From Bacilli bacterium (lineage in GTDB: Bacteria > Bacillota_I > Bacilli_A > RF39 > UBA660), in contig JAFYEA010000018.1 of NCBI GenBank assembly GCA_017544525.1, forward strand, positions 129,307-193,306: a stretch of DNA of 64,000 nucleotides, given 5' to 3'. The number at the start of each line of letters is the position of its first letter. The stretch's first letter is position 1. Below the pieces are notes generated by a model that worked only from the letters and a program-made list of their open reading frames with translations, was not told the origin of the DNA and made no database searches. Positions 9,401 through 18,516 of this stretch are shown one piece after another. Position numbers and translations under genes: made by a program.

Positions 9401-11959
9401 AATCTTACTTATGAAGAATTCTTAAAAAGATTAATAGAAAACGTTGATACACATACTTTGTTTAGTAAAATGTATTATAATAGTGAACTTTTATCAAAAA
9501 TTAAAATTTTGCTTCCTAAAACAAGATTTAAAGAATTACCTCCTGCTGAAGTAATTGAAGATATGGACTTAGAATTTTGCAAAAAGTTTAATTTAGGTGT
9601 TTGGAGAAAATTATTAAATAATCCATTATTTGCTTGCAATATGGAAACTAAAAAAGCAATGATTAAAGTAATTAATTTTGCAGGATTATTTGAAAATGAT
9701 TCAGAAGTAAAAACTAGAATTGATACTATTTTAGATTTATTTAGTGTTGACAGGATGATTTTTAGCTTAAATGATATTAGTATTTTAGATAATACAAGTG
9801 GTTTGTTTGTTTCATATTTAGAAAACGGTTATGAAATAAAACCTGGTGTAAATATTCCAGAAAGTTTACAACCTTATTTACCAAGAACATTTGGTGAAGT
9901 AGAAAGAAAAAGATTATTAGATTTATATGGTAATGTTGGTTCAGACATTAATAAATTTATTTATCCTTATTCTAAGGAAGGTAATGTATGGACTCTTAAA
10001 AGGGGAGTTGACATTAGTAGATTTGTTCCTAGATTAAAAGAACAAATGACTAACGAAGAAATGCAAGCAATAATTAATAAAGAAGATCCATTGTCAGAAA
10101 TTATGTGTTTTTTAAATCCTTATTCTGTAGTTCAATATAAAAGATATAAAGTTAAACCAGGTTTAAAAGATTACTCTAAGTTATCAAAGTTATTTACTTA
10201 TGATAGTAGAACTCTTAGTTTAGAGTGCTTACTTAGATTATTTGAAAGAAACACAGGTTATTTAAAAGAAGTATTTGATTTCTTTGTTAAGTATTATGAT
10301 CAAATAATGTTAAGTAATGGAACACAATCAATTTTCCCAATAGTTATTAAAAAAGTAGAAAAGATTAAAAAGTTTTATATGGAGAGAGGTAATTCAAATC
10401 CTGATTATATTGATATGTATAATTATTGTATTTCCAATGGTTATAATCCTGATTTTGGAAATGAAGAATTTGCACAAGAAGCAAAAGTAAATGAGGTATC
10501 TAAAGAAGGTTTTGATTTTTATCAAGAGTTATTAAAGAAAACAAGAGCAAGAAAATTAAGTACTATTCCTAGACATGAAAAAGTATATGAAATTACAGCA
10601 AAAAATGGTAAAAAGTTTAAAATATTAACTAAAACATTAAGAGGCGATGATCCTTTAAATCTTATTGTAGGTGAAAATAGATTTGCAGGTTGTTGTCAAA
10701 AATATGGTGGTCCTGGGGAAACTTGTATGGTTCATGCCGCTTCTAGTCAAAGTGGTGGAATATTTGTAACATACTTACTTGAAGGAGATGAAAAAATTCT
10801 TTTAACTCAATCTTGGACTTGGACTAATGAATCTAAGTTATGTTTTGATAATGTTGAAGCATCTGAGTATTTTAAAGATCATAGAAGAAGAGATGTACTT
10901 ACAGAAGTTGTTATGGAAGCTTTGCTTCTTGCTAGTAAAGATTTAGTAGAAACAAGTGATAGAGAAATTGATGAATATTGTTCTAAAGAAGCTGCTAAGA
11001 TTAAAAAATCCAATTTATCTAATGAAGAAAAAGTTAAAATGTTGGATGAATTAGAAGAATTTAGAAAAAGACAAAAGTTAAGCATTGTAACAGTAGGAGA
11101 AGGTTGTGACGATTTAAGAGTTAAGGAAAGATTCCCACAAAAAGATTTAGATGAAACAACTGTTAGAGCGAAAGATTCTGATTTTGTAACTTATAGTGAT
11201 TCCAAATTAGGTCAGCAACATATTATCTATCAAACGGATGCTAAACGTATTCCTTCTTCTGATAAATTTAAAGATAGACCAATTTATAGAGATCCAAGAC
11301 AAGTAAAAGTTGAAAGAGGAAGAGATATTAAATCATTTACATTAAAAAGAATTGCCGATATTGAAAAAATAGCTCATAAAGAAAACATGTTACAATATTC
11401 TCGCGGGGAATCTTATTATGCCAGAACTCCTGAAGCATTAGCAAGCATCAATAATTGTGATGTTGATAATTTAAGAGTGGTTATTGGTGAAGATTGGTAT
11501 TATATATATGGCGTAGAAGATGATTTTATTGAAGTATATGATATGGCCAAGACTTCTTCTAGATTTGAAGATGAATCAATTTCCCAAACTATGGAATTAT
11601 CATCAACATTTAATAATATATTAAAAGAATCAATTATTGTAGATTCTCAAGGAAAAGTTGCTGGTGTCAAAGAAATTAAAGCGGATTTAAGGGAAGATAC
11701 ATCTTATCTATTATTCTTAGCAGAAATTAGAAGAGGTGTAATTGAACAAGTTGGTGATGATTATGCATATGGTTATTCTAATTCGTCAAATAGAAGAGTT
11801 GTAAGTAAAGAAGAACAAAAAGATATATTATCAAGAGCTAAGGAAATAAAAAATGCTGGTAATGAAGATATGATAATGCATAGAGTTACATTTAAACCAA
11901 CTATTAAAACAATTGAAAAAATGTATGGAAAAATAGATATAGAAGGGAGAAATATATAA
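6452..11959 (+). CDS. Giant protein of unknown function (1835 residues)
   Basis: By far the longest gene here. I see no signal peptide and no membrane segment, so it is probably cytoplasmic. Residues 1 to about 1300 are an acidic, Asn/Asp/Tyr/Phe-rich all-helical region that looks like degenerate helical repeats. From about residue 1360 the composition changes to a globular part. That part holds a Cys-rich run (AGCCQKYGGPGETC, about residue 1410) and QSWTWTNESKLCFDNVE (about residue 1453), followed by charged helices and another mixed domain. I cannot assign a family; the C-terminal part looks like a catalytic or ligand-binding domain fused to a helical scaffold. AGGATAGGAG precedes the ATG. 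Its stop overlaps the start of the next gene by one base (TAATG), so both products are probably needed together. Confidence 0.9.
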   Translation: MNNLLAFTEKPSKNLIIKFINNISSLRRDYKIFGMIRTNNYNDSDANVELLFNIMIALFESGMSIEQVIEKTCYFASRCYFEPNSIDVYELKDLFNGRSKDEIFTFLVVLKKYSDNNVFDFDELFSVFNDFFVDNTTKLDFLLFLSNHYHIYIDTNNPCRFVIDLLKEENPNILKYKDVFDSLHVDHNRNFIYDLVHTCSDVEKYNFINNASKMNCFYFPTGINALLSSMNDHTLLYKSLISIYDGESPYSFYSYDLPSFLLKNIPKKENELGPFIELLDFIRSKGNDISIPLMTRLINNFNDSPLSNEVFKYVLNFLKTSKFDSLNHNTFSDLYFVILLNTKTLKERVIYSYDMVEVLNNCNHDDKYKSDEKNYVFSCTFFEDLGSTFTCTDEEFIESLEIIANSNELESEVFYRDLFSNCPIDFHKNSTYRSERLDKILYKIAHKYLEVLRLTYKDMDYFHSTSYNNYDHTKGIDGVIEKFVYMFSDPKYNDMIYEEYSALLDSFNAYDDGDLNLIKNNALFALKSRLIINNEDDLNQILNIISSTYSSSYNFTVFLSNILVNNPNYLDIIFNFIVDNNYNSSINLIGLGQYISNQSSYDFFDKYMSKIYDLLSKKEYDDYKFKYSKEEFLRCYILMFNKIFNKEGNIDVFAEFINKFDDENSIFDKVDFSYFLDSLFEGFEIDKLKIDNYNILEKLANSYYSSIVSYSKGLDEYDDFYSAEYRSINKYIYLERFINSLSSFEDKYKLTKSIVTKINDFATCNNFVFNNSSSSFHYYFDLSQNIDNIIFQMKKVFEDPDIGIYFKKDDVFNDVVYSLHNFSDAKDLFFKFINTFNITPDSNKYNYADMVLNVIRITDMHDMELLDFLRKTKPNTSYLPIFKKRIINKELLLDYDLMKDYYKLSDFYHGTIAELYMNYSRNTITARSSYREEMSRAYIYGNEERDYISSGRLNELLDKYKKIGIVSDTVLNDLYVTLLPSMKNLTYEEFLKRLIENVDTHTLFSKMYYNSELLSKIKILLPKTRFKELPPAEVIEDMDLEFCKKFNLGVWRKLLNNPLFACNMETKKAMIKVINFAGLFENDSEVKTRIDTILDLFSVDRMIFSLNDISILDNTSGLFVSYLENGYEIKPGVNIPESLQPYLPRTFGEVERKRLLDLYGNVGSDINKFIYPYSKEGNVWTLKRGVDISRFVPRLKEQMTNEEMQAIINKEDPLSEIMCFLNPYSVVQYKRYKVKPGLKDYSKLSKLFTYDSRTLSLECLLRLFERNTGYLKEVFDFFVKYYDQIMLSNGTQSIFPIVIKKVEKIKKFYMERGNSNPDYIDMYNYCISNGYNPDFGNEEFAQEAKVNEVSKEGFDFYQELLKKTRARKLSTIPRHEKVYEITAKNGKKFKILTKTLRGDDPLNLIVGENRFAGCCQKYGGPGETCMVHAASSQSGGIFVTYLLEGDEKILLTQSWTWTNESKLCFDNVEASEYFKDHRRRDVLTEVVMEALLLASKDLVETSDREIDEYCSKEAAKIKKSNLSNEEKVKMLDELEEFRKRQKLSIVTVGEGCDDLRVKERFPQKDLDETTVRAKDSDFVTYSDSKLGQQHIIYQTDAKRIPSSDKFKDRPIYRDPRQVKVERGRDIKSFTLKRIADIEKIAHKENMLQYSRGESYYARTPEALASINNCDVDNLRVVIGEDWYYIYGVEDDFIEVYDMAKTSSRFEDESISQTMELSSTFNNILKESIIVDSQGKVAGVKEIKADLREDTSYLLFLAEIRRGVIEQVGDDYAYGYSNSSNRRVVSKEEQKDILSRAKEIKNAGNEDMIMHRVTFKPTIKTIEKMYGKIDIEGRNI

Positions 11960-12807
11960 TGTTAGAAGAAAAAATTAATAGTATGAAAGAAAAAAGATTA
12001 AAGGTTGATTCTTATGACGTTAAAGATGTTATGAGTGATATTGTTTCAAATATTAAAAATAATATTGATACACTTAAGAAAACTTTTAATCAAGAATATG
12101 AAGAAGAATTAGATGTTAATATGCTTTTTAATTCATTTGATTTAGTAGATTTTTATACTGAAATATATAAAAATGATTTTGGTTTAGTTACTAATTCTTT
12201 TTCTCCATATGGTTTAATTGGATTAATTGTTGATAACGAGATTTCTATATACAATTTAGCTAATATATTAAGTCTTATTATTCAAAGTAGGAATTCTATT
12301 ATATTAGAATTAAAAAAATCAAAAAAATCTTTAATTCTATTGATTAGTATGATTAATAAAGTATTGAATGAAAAAAGAATTGTACCTATAGAAACTAATA
12401 AATATTTATCTAATATGAACACTTATGATTTATTAATATTTATTGGTGATAAAGATAAATTTAATAGACTAAATAATACTTGTGAAAAAAAATATTATGG
12501 TATAGGTAATTATGAATTAATTATTGATACTGAACTTGATAAAAAGTTGATTGAAACAGCCAAAAAGAAAAACGTATTAATTACTTATAAAACTAAAGAT
12601 GATAGATTCTATACTAATTTTAGTAGAATAAGTAGTAATTATTGTGTTTCTTTAATGACTGATAGTAAAGAAGAAGCAAGAGTGTTTTTTAGAGATATGA
12701 AAGCGAGTTTCCTACTAGTAAATATAATTCCTACTTTAGAAAAAAGAATTAATATTAGATTTGAAGATCTAATATATCAAAAATCTTGTATAGTTTATGA
12801 AGAATAG
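11959..12807 (+). CDS. Aldehyde-dehydrogenase-fold protein resembling ProA, without catalytic Cys
   Basis: 282 residues, translationally coupled to the giant gene. After a helical start, residues about 80-125 (SPYGLIGLIVDNEIS, then SRNSIILEL) match the place and spacing of the gamma-glutamyl phosphate reductase segment PxGVIGxIYE...GNAxILRG. A later GIGNYELIID matches the AGNCHxYVD strand. VSLMTDSKEEARVFF then resembles the ProA stretch around the oligomerisation strand. The segment that normally carries the catalytic Cys is replaced by ETAKKKNVLI, with no Cys. ProA is usually about 415 residues, so this is also shortened. I infer a non-catalytic or repurposed relative that works with the 1835-residue protein. 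The fold call rests on motif reading only. Confidence 0.6.
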   Translation: MLEEKINSMKEKRLKVDSYDVKDVMSDIVSNIKNNIDTLKKTFNQEYEEELDVNMLFNSFDLVDFYTEIYKNDFGLVTNSFSPYGLIGLIVDNEISIYNLANILSLIIQSRNSIILELKKSKKSLILLISMINKVLNEKRIVPIETNKYLSNMNTYDLLIFIGDKDKFNRLNNTCEKKYYGIGNYELIIDTELDKKLIETAKKKNVLITYKTKDDRFYTNFSRISSNYCVSLMTDSKEEARVFFRDMKASFLLVNIIPTLEKRINIRFEDLIYQKSCIVYEE

Positions 12808-12863
12808 ATATTGATTTTTAAGTTATAATTGATAAAATATATTTAACTTTTTGGAGGTATGTT

Positions 12864-13562
12864 ATGCTTGTTTATGGAAAAAATGTTGTTAATGAAGTTT
12901 TAGATAATAATACTAAAGTATATAAAGCATTTTTAGATAATAAATTTGATGATCAAAATATTTTAACTAAAATAAATAAAAAAAATATTAAAAAGTTTCA
13001 TATTGATAAGAATAAATTAGATAAAATGTGCTCTAATAGTGTTAATCAAGGTGTTGCTTTAGATATCGAAGAATATAAATATCATGATTTAAAAGAATTA
13101 GAAAAAGATAATAATGCTAATTTTGTTATTATGCTTGATTCTTTAGAAGATCCACATAACTTTGGCGCTATTATAAGGACATGTGAATGTGCAGGAGTAA
13201 ATTATATTATTATTCCTAGAAATAGAAGTGTTTCTGTTAATAGCACTGTATATAAAACTGCTTGTGGTGCTGTATCTCATGTTAAAATAATAGAAGTAGT
13301 AAATTTATCTAACACTATTAGAAAACTACAAGATTTAGGTTTTTGGGTTTACGCTTCTGATATGGGTGGTAAGGATTATAAATCAATTGATTTTAATGGC
13401 AAAACATGTTTAGTTATTGGTAGTGAAGGACATGGAATCAAGCAAATAGTTAGAAATACTTGTGATGAAGTTATTTCTTTACCTATGAAAGGTAAAATTA
13501 ATTCATTAAATGCAAGTGTTGCTGCTGGAATATTTATTTATGAAATTATGAAATATAAATAG
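12864..13562 (+). CDS. rlmB: TrmH-family 23S rRNA 2'-O-methyltransferase (RlmB-like)
   Basis: 232 residues. The SPOUT knot motifs are clear: LEDPHNFGAIIRTCECAG, then IGSEGHGI, then SLNASVAAGIFIYE. A small N-terminal substrate-binding domain (residues 1-75) precedes them. It is predicted to methylate G2251 of 23S rRNA using SAM. GGAGG precedes the ATG with good spacing. The next gene is a SigH-like sigma factor, the same order as in Bacillus but without the intervening yacP gene. Confidence 0.92.
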   Translation: MLVYGKNVVNEVLDNNTKVYKAFLDNKFDDQNILTKINKKNIKKFHIDKNKLDKMCSNSVNQGVALDIEEYKYHDLKELEKDNNANFVIMLDSLEDPHNFGAIIRTCECAGVNYIIIPRNRSVSVNSTVYKTACGAVSHVKIIEVVNLSNTIRKLQDLGFWVYASDMGGKDYKSIDFNGKTCLVIGSEGHGIKQIVRNTCDEVISLPMKGKINSLNASVAAGIFIYEIMKYK

Positions 13563-13569
13563 GTGAAAA

Positions 13570-14172
13570 ATGATATTAAATGATTTGAATGATTATGAAC
13601 TAGTATATTTATGTAATGATGGAAATGAAGATGCTGCTAATATATTAATTTCTAAATATAAAAGCATTATTTTATCTACTTTAAAAGAATATCTAAAAGA
13701 ATATAATGTATATGGGATTGATATATCTGATTTATATCAAGAGGGTTTAATTGGACTTATACATGCTATTCATACATATTCTGAATCAAAAGATACAACT
13801 TTTTATACATATGCTTTAAAATGTATTAAAAACAATTTAATGACTGCATTAAAAAAGACTTTTAGAATGAAAAATAGAATATTAAATAATTCTTATTCAT
13901 TAGATAAATTAATTGAAGATTCTAATAGTAATTTTTATGATTTATTTATTGATGAAAAAAATGATCCTAATAATTTATTAATTAAAGAAGAAGAAACAGA
14001 AGATTTAATATACTTATTAAGAAATAAATTAAGTAAAAATGAAAAAATAATATTTGATTTAAAACTTAATGGATTGTCAAATACTGAAATTAGTGAATTA
14101 ATTGATAAAGATAAAAAATTTGTTGAAAACACTATATTTAGAATAGGGAAAAAATATAAAGAATTATTTTAA
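13570..14172 (+). CDS. sigH: Sigma-70 family factor, SigH-like
   Basis: 200 residues. Region 2 is visible as DLYQEGLIGLIHAI followed by FYTYALKCIKNNLMTALKK. A helix-turn-helix region 4 near the C-terminus reads LNGLSNTEISELIDKDKKFVENTIFRI. Length and architecture match the stationary-phase/competence sigma factor SigH. The gene starts 7 bases after rlmB, with its ribosome site AGGTGA overlapping the rlmB stop, so the two are co-transcribed. Whether it still directs sporulation or competence genes cannot be seen; the window has a pilin-like gene, SpoIIM- and SpoVB-like genes but no core sporulation genes. Confidence 0.85.
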   Translation: MILNDLNDYELVYLCNDGNEDAANILISKYKSIILSTLKEYLKEYNVYGIDISDLYQEGLIGLIHAIHTYSESKDTTFYTYALKCIKNNLMTALKKTFRMKNRILNNSYSLDKLIEDSNSNFYDLFIDEKNDPNNLLIKEEETEDLIYLLRNKLSKNEKIIFDLKLNGLSNTEISELIDKDKKFVENTIFRIGKKYKELF

Positions 14173-14180
14173 TTCTTTTT
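14158..14180 (+). terminator. Terminator after the sigma factor gene
   Basis: AAAGAATTA and TAATTCTTT form a 9-bp stem with a three-base loop and a T run. Confidence 0.75.
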
Positions 14181-14183
14181 TAT

Positions 14184-14213
14184 TTGTCTTCAATATATTA
14201 CTTATGATATAAT
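14184..14213 (+). promoter_or_regulatory. Promoter of ruvA
   Basis: TTGTCT (14184-14189), 18 bases, then TATAAT (14208-14213) preceded by TGA, an extended -10. The start codon is 19 bases further on. Confidence 0.65.
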
Positions 14214-14232
14214 TTTAATGAGGATGATAAAT

Positions 14233-14781
14233 ATGTATGAATACTTAAAAGGGAATATAACTAAACAAATTGCAAACTATATTGTTATAGATGTAAATGG
14301 TATAGGATATAAAGTTTTTACTCCTAATCCATATAGTTTTAAAGATACAAATAATATAACAGTATTTGTTTATAATCATGTTAGAGAAGAAGAAAATAGT
14401 TTATATGGTTTTAAAACTGAGGAAGAAAGAGATTTGTTTTTAAGATTAATAGATGTAAAGGGATTAGGTCCTAAAATGGCAATAACAATACTTGCGAGTT
14501 GTTCTTTAAATGGTTTAATAGACGCTATCGATAGAGAAAACATATTATATTTAAAGAAAATACCTAAGGTTGGTGAAAAACTAGCTAGACAAATTATATT
14601 AGATTTAAAGGGTAAATTAGCATCCATAGAGAATGAAAATATTGAAAGTGATGAATTATCACTTGCATTAGAAAGTCTTGGATATAAGACAAATGATATA
14701 AAAAATGTAGTTGGTAAAGTAGATAGAGATTTACCTATTGAGAATCAAATAAAAGAAGCATTAAAGTTATTATTAAAGTGA
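14233..14781 (+). CDS. ruvA: Holliday junction branch migration protein RuvA
   Basis: 182 residues, near the family length of about 200. It begins MYEYLKGNI with the OB-fold domain I. The helix-hairpin-helix segments of domain II follow (LIDVKGLGPKMAITIL and LKKIPKVGEKLARQIILDLKGK), then a domain III helix bundle ending in the RuvB contact region. RuvA binds four-way junctions and loads RuvB. The start was set at 14233 after GAGGATG; upstream in-frame ATGs lie inside the ribosome site. It heads a ruvA-HAD-ruvB operon; no ruvC is present. Confidence 0.97.
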   Translation: MYEYLKGNITKQIANYIVIDVNGIGYKVFTPNPYSFKDTNNITVFVYNHVREEENSLYGFKTEEERDLFLRLIDVKGLGPKMAITILASCSLNGLIDAIDRENILYLKKIPKVGEKLARQIILDLKGKLASIENENIESDELSLALESLGYKTNDIKNVVGKVDRDLPIENQIKEALKLLLK

Positions 14782-14791
14782 GGTGTTTTAT

Positions 14792-15367
14792 ATGGTATTA
14801 GGTTTAGATATGGATGATACTATTTGTTCTACTAATGAATTAATTATAGAAACAGCAGATAAATATGATAAAGAAGTATTAGGTGGAACAGGCGTTAAGG
14901 ATATTAATGCATATGAATTTACTGATATGATGGGTTGGGAAGAAGACATGAAAGGTAAATTCTTTTCTGATAGACTTGAATATATTATGAATAATTCACC
15001 AATAAAAGAAGGTGCTCGTGATGTAATTAATGATTTGCATGATAAAGGATGGAAAATAGTTATTATTTCATTTCGAAAAGATAAATATTTACATGATCCT
15101 TTTAATCTTACTAAAAATTGGTTAGATAGAAATGGTATAAAATATGATAAAATATTTGTTAATACTGGTACTAAAGAAGATGAGTGTCTTGAAAATAATG
15201 TTACATTATTTATTGATGATAAAGAATCCCATTGTGAAGATGTAAGTAATGTTGGAGTAGATGTTTTATTATTTACTAATGCTTATAATCATGATGAAAA
15301 AAGATTTAAAAGAGCGAATAATTGGTATGAAGTAAAAAAATATATAGAGGAGAAATATAATGGATGA
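14792..15367 (+). CDS. HAD-family 5'-nucleotidase-like protein
   Basis: 191 residues. The nucleophile loop [12 protein letters not shown] is at the very N-terminus and the metal-binding loop [13 protein letters not shown] near residue 145, typical of the 5'(3')-deoxyribonucleotidase/YqfW group. Predicted cytoplasmic phosphatase on nucleotides. GAGGTG overlapping the ruvA stop serves as its ribosome site, and it overlaps ruvB by 8 bases, so it is a full member of the ruv operon. Why a nucleotidase sits there is unclear; dNMP clean-up after repair is one speculative role. Confidence 0.85.
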   Translation: MVLGLDMDDTICSTNELIIETADKYDKEVLGGTGVKDINAYEFTDMMGWEEDMKGKFFSDRLEYIMNNSPIKEGARDVINDLHDKGWKIVIISFRKDKYLHDPFNLTKNWLDRNGIKYDKIFVNTGTKEDECLENNVTLFIDDKESHCEDVSNVGVDVLLFTNAYNHDEKRFKRANNWYEVKKYIEEKYNG

Positions 15368-16373
15368 AAGAATAGTTACTAATCATGAACTTGAAAGCGA
15401 TACATTTGAAAAGAGTATAAGGCCTGATTCGTTTGATGAATATATTGGTCAAACAGATGTAAAAGAGAACATTAAGGTATTTGTAAAAGCTGCTAAAATT
15501 AGAAATACTAATCTTGATCATGTGTTATTATATGGTCCTCCTGGTTTAGGAAAAACTACTCTTGCCCATATTATAGCTAATGAACTTGGAAGTAACATTA
15601 AGACAGCTAGTGGCCCAACTATTGAAAAAAGTGGCGATTTAGCAGCAATTTTATCTACTTTAGAACCAAATGATGTTTTGTTTATTGATGAAATACATAG
15701 AATTCCTCGATATATAGAAGAAATATTATATAGTGCTATGGAAGACTTTAAATTAGACATTATTATTGGTAGTGATGGTCAAAGTAGAAATATCAAAATA
15801 GATTTACCTCCATTTACTTTAGTTGGTGCAACTACTAGAGCTGGTGATTTATCTAGTCCTTTAAGAGATAGATTTGGTATTGTTAGTAAGTTGGAATTTT
15901 ATAGTGATGATGAACTTACTCAAATAGTTGAAAGAACTGCTAGGGTAATAGGTACTAAAATTAATAAAGATGCTGCTCATGAAATAGCTATTAGGAGTAG
16001 AAAAACTCCTAGAATTGCTAACAGATTATTAAAAAGAGTTAGTGATTTTGCTTTAGTTGAAGGTGTTAAAACAATAAATTTAGATATTGTTAAGAAATCA
16101 CTTGAAAGACTTAAAATAAATCCTTCTGGTCTTGATAGTACTGATATTGAATATTTGTTGAGTATTGTTAACAAGTTTAATGGAGGTCCTGTTGGAATTG
16201 AATCAATAGCTTCATCTATTGGAGAAGAGGCTACTACTATTGAAGACGTAATTGAACCTTTCTTATTACAAGAAGGATATGTCAAAAGAACTTCTAGAGG
16301 AAGGGTAGTAACTGAAAAAACATACAAAGAATTTAAATTAAATCAACAGCAAAGTTTATTTGATTATGAATAG
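15360..16373 (+). CDS. ruvB: Holliday junction helicase RuvB
   Basis: 337 residues, full length. Walker A GPPGLGKT, Walker B FIDEIHR, sensor GATTRAG and the RDRFG arginine-finger region are all intact. A winged-helix domain follows ([15 protein letters not shown] and the [11 protein letters not shown] region). It is the ATP motor that drives branch migration with RuvA. The start ATG at 15360 follows AGAGGAG and overlaps the end of the nucleotidase gene. Confidence 0.98.
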   Translation: MDERIVTNHELESDTFEKSIRPDSFDEYIGQTDVKENIKVFVKAAKIRNTNLDHVLLYGPPGLGKTTLAHIIANELGSNIKTASGPTIEKSGDLAAILSTLEPNDVLFIDEIHRIPRYIEEILYSAMEDFKLDIIIGSDGQSRNIKIDLPPFTLVGATTRAGDLSSPLRDRFGIVSKLEFYSDDELTQIVERTARVIGTKINKDAAHEIAIRSRKTPRIANRLLKRVSDFALVEGVKTINLDIVKKSLERLKINPSGLDSTDIEYLLSIVNKFNGGPVGIESIASSIGEEATTIEDVIEPFLLQEGYVKRTSRGRVVTEKTYKEFKLNQQQSLFDYE

Positions 16374-16396
16374 ATATCTTAAAGATATCTTTTTTA
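16372..16396 (+). terminator. Terminator of the ruv operon
   Basis: AGATATCTT and AAGATATCT form a near-perfect palindrome followed by six T, beginning at the ruvB stop. Confidence 0.8.
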
Positions 16397-16425
16397 TTGA
16401 ATAAAATGAATGTTTTTGATATAAT
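16397..16425 (+). promoter_or_regulatory. Promoter of the HETIH protein gene
   Basis: TTGAAT (16397-16402) and TATAAT (16420-16425) with 17 bases between and a TGA extension before the -10. The start codon follows after 21 bases. Confidence 0.75.
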
Positions 16426-16446
16426 ATAAATCCGTCGAGGGGTTAT

Positions 16447-17640
16447 ATGATTAGTTTTAAAGGTAATTATTATAATTTGAATAATTCAAAAAATGAAACA
16501 TTAGATTTTGTTAATGATTCTTTAATGCGCTCATATGAAGCAATTGATTATTTTTTCGATTATTTGCAATTAGATAAAACTTTGTTTTCTCATCTTAAAA
16601 ATGTAGATATTGTTGTTGATAATAATGAAGAAGCAGGATTAAATAATATGGCAGCATACTTTATTGTAAGAGATAATATAACAAATGAACCAGTGATTCA
16701 TCTTTCGTCAACTTATGTAGATAAAGTATTAACCATATCAAAAAGAGATTTACAATATAATGATTCAGTTAATCAGTTAGCATGGTCTATTATACATGAA
16801 ACAATCCATTGCAATAGATGTATTATTATTGATAGTTTAATTACATTACAAGATACTAATATAATTTTACACGGTGATTCAAAAAAATTTAAAAATACTT
16901 ATATAGAAATAGAAGATTTATTATCAAATTATTATAATCCAAATAAAGAACCTTTCATTTATGATATTTTAAAAGTTATAGAAGATAGAGAATATTATGA
17001 TGTTTATTCATATAATGAAAAAGAAGATAGATATGAGTTTTACTTGATAGATAAAAAAGATATAGTTAATTTTTCAATGACTGAATTAAATAAATTTTTA
17101 ACTATAAATTATATAAAAAATTATTTATGTAATAAACCTTATGGAACTATCAAAAGAAATATTAAATATAATGAAGAAGATATGGTTATGAATTATGATT
17201 TAGATAGTTGTTCTATAATGGTTCCATTTGAAAAAGAAGAATCAATAAAAGAAAAAGAAAAAATATCTTTAAATGAAGGATTAGAAGAATCAATTACTGA
17301 AGTGTTTGCTGGATTAATAATAATTATGAATAAAGACAGATCTTTAAATATATATGAAGCATGTGACATTTTAAGGCAAATAATAAATAATTATGATATT
17401 CAATTAGGAATAGAACTAGTTAAAAACATGAGTTTAGATGATATTAGATGGTTTTTCTTATCATGCTATCAAGATGAATATAATAATAGATTTAAAGAAA
17501 TATATAGTGAAGAATATGATAAATTGTTGGAATGTTTTTCTGAATTATATAAAAATACAACTGATTTATCAAAAGAAAACAAAGAATTTTTAACTGAAGG
17601 TAAAAATATTATTTATAGAAATAAAGTATTAAAAAAATAA
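16447..17640 (+). CDS. Unknown protein with an HExxH zinc-peptidase motif
   Basis: 397 residues, no signal peptide or membrane helix, so probably cytoplasmic. SIIHETIHCNRC at about residues 113-124 is an HExxH motif in a helix. A conserved-looking helix GLEESITEVFAGLI near residue 278 could provide the third zinc ligand (Glu). This suggests a gluzincin-type metallopeptidase, but I recognise no named family. Start at 16447 after GAGGGG. It is a single-gene unit with its own promoter and terminator. Confidence 0.7.
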   Translation: MISFKGNYYNLNNSKNETLDFVNDSLMRSYEAIDYFFDYLQLDKTLFSHLKNVDIVVDNNEEAGLNNMAAYFIVRDNITNEPVIHLSSTYVDKVLTISKRDLQYNDSVNQLAWSIIHETIHCNRCIIIDSLITLQDTNIILHGDSKKFKNTYIEIEDLLSNYYNPNKEPFIYDILKVIEDREYYDVYSYNEKEDRYEFYLIDKKDIVNFSMTELNKFLTINYIKNYLCNKPYGTIKRNIKYNEEDMVMNYDLDSCSIMVPFEKEESIKEKEKISLNEGLEESITEVFAGLIIIMNKDRSLNIYEACDILRQIINNYDIQLGIELVKNMSLDDIRWFFLSCYQDEYNNRFKEIYSEEYDKLLECFSELYKNTTDLSKENKEFLTEGKNIIYRNKVLKK

Positions 17641-17665
17641 TAGTAAAGATTACTATTATTTTTTA
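17634..17665. terminator. Bidirectional terminator
   Basis: About 13 bp of AATAATAGTAA-type stem (17634-17646 with 17650-17662) flanked by A and T runs, shared by the converging genes at 16447 and 17656. Confidence 0.8.
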
Positions 17666-18516
17666 TATAATTCTTTTTTATAATTATCTATTATTTCATT
17701 CATTATTGTAAGATAATTTTTTTCTTCTTTCTTTTCAGTTTCTGTTAATGAATGAATATCATTTATTTCTACTTTTACTAGTGAATTGTCATTAATTAAT
17801 TTTTGTTGAGTTATATTTAACTCGTCACCTTCAAGATAATAAATATATTGAATTTTTTTATCATTAATTAATTTTTTAGCATCTGAATATGCTTTATCAA
17901 TAGTTTCATTATTTGGATCTAATGATATTACATTAATATTATATTTAGTTAAATAATTAAAAACATTATTAGTAACTAGTATAGTATTATAATTACCATT
18001 TTTGCCTATATCATATAGTTGAACATCAATCTCTGATATTTTTTCATTTAGTTTTTTATAGTTATTTTCTATTCCTTCTTTAACATATACGTTATTGTTA
18101 TAATCAATTAAACTTGATTTAATATTACTACATATCATTAAATAATTTGATGGATCTAACCATATACTTGCGATATTATTATTTTTTTGCATACCTTTAG
18201 TAGCATCAATTATTTTAATTTTATTATTTAAATTTATAAGATCTTTTGCTAGTATTGCTTCATCAGCTACTCCTGAATATATAAATATTTCAGCATTTGA
18301 ATATGTTTGTTTCTTTTTATCAGTTAATTTATAATTTAATGTAGCATCAGTGGGATAAACGCTTGATACGTTTCCATAGTCGCTATAAATCATTTGCGTA
18401 GCATATTCAATAGGATACAGTGTAGTATATACATGTTTATCACTAAAATCCTCTTTAAATTCACAGCCAGTTATAAATATTAGTAAAGTTAAAACAAATA
18501 GTAATTTCTTTTTCAT
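17656..18516 (-). CDS. ZnuA/TroA-like lipoprotein lacking the metal-binding histidines
   Basis: 286 residues with a lipobox FITGC in a signal peptide, so a membrane-anchored surface lipoprotein. The frame [15 protein letters not shown]...VSSVYPTDA...[10 protein letters not shown]...WLDP follows cluster A-1 metal-binding proteins closely. The expected His ligands are replaced: the usual H after the V(Y)P(G) loop gives ATLNYK, the H before WLDP is absent (ASIWLDP), and the third site reads NNVFNY. So it probably no longer binds zinc or manganese in the usual way. No ABC partner genes are adjacent. It overlaps yidD by 4 bases (ATGA) and takes its ribosome site from inside yidD. Confidence 0.8.
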   Translation of the reverse strand: MKKKLLFVLTLLIFITGCEFKEDFSDKHVYTTLYPIEYATQMIYSDYGNVSSVYPTDATLNYKLTDKKKQTYSNAEIFIYSGVADEAILAKDLINLNNKIKIIDATKGMQKNNNIASIWLDPSNYLMICSNIKSSLIDYNNNVYVKEGIENNYKKLNEKISEIDVQLYDIGKNGNYNTILVTNNVFNYLTKYNINVISLDPNNETIDKAYSDAKKLINDKKIQYIYYLEGDELNITQQKLINDNSLVKVEINDIHSLTETEKKEEKNYLTIMNEIIDNYKKELYKK

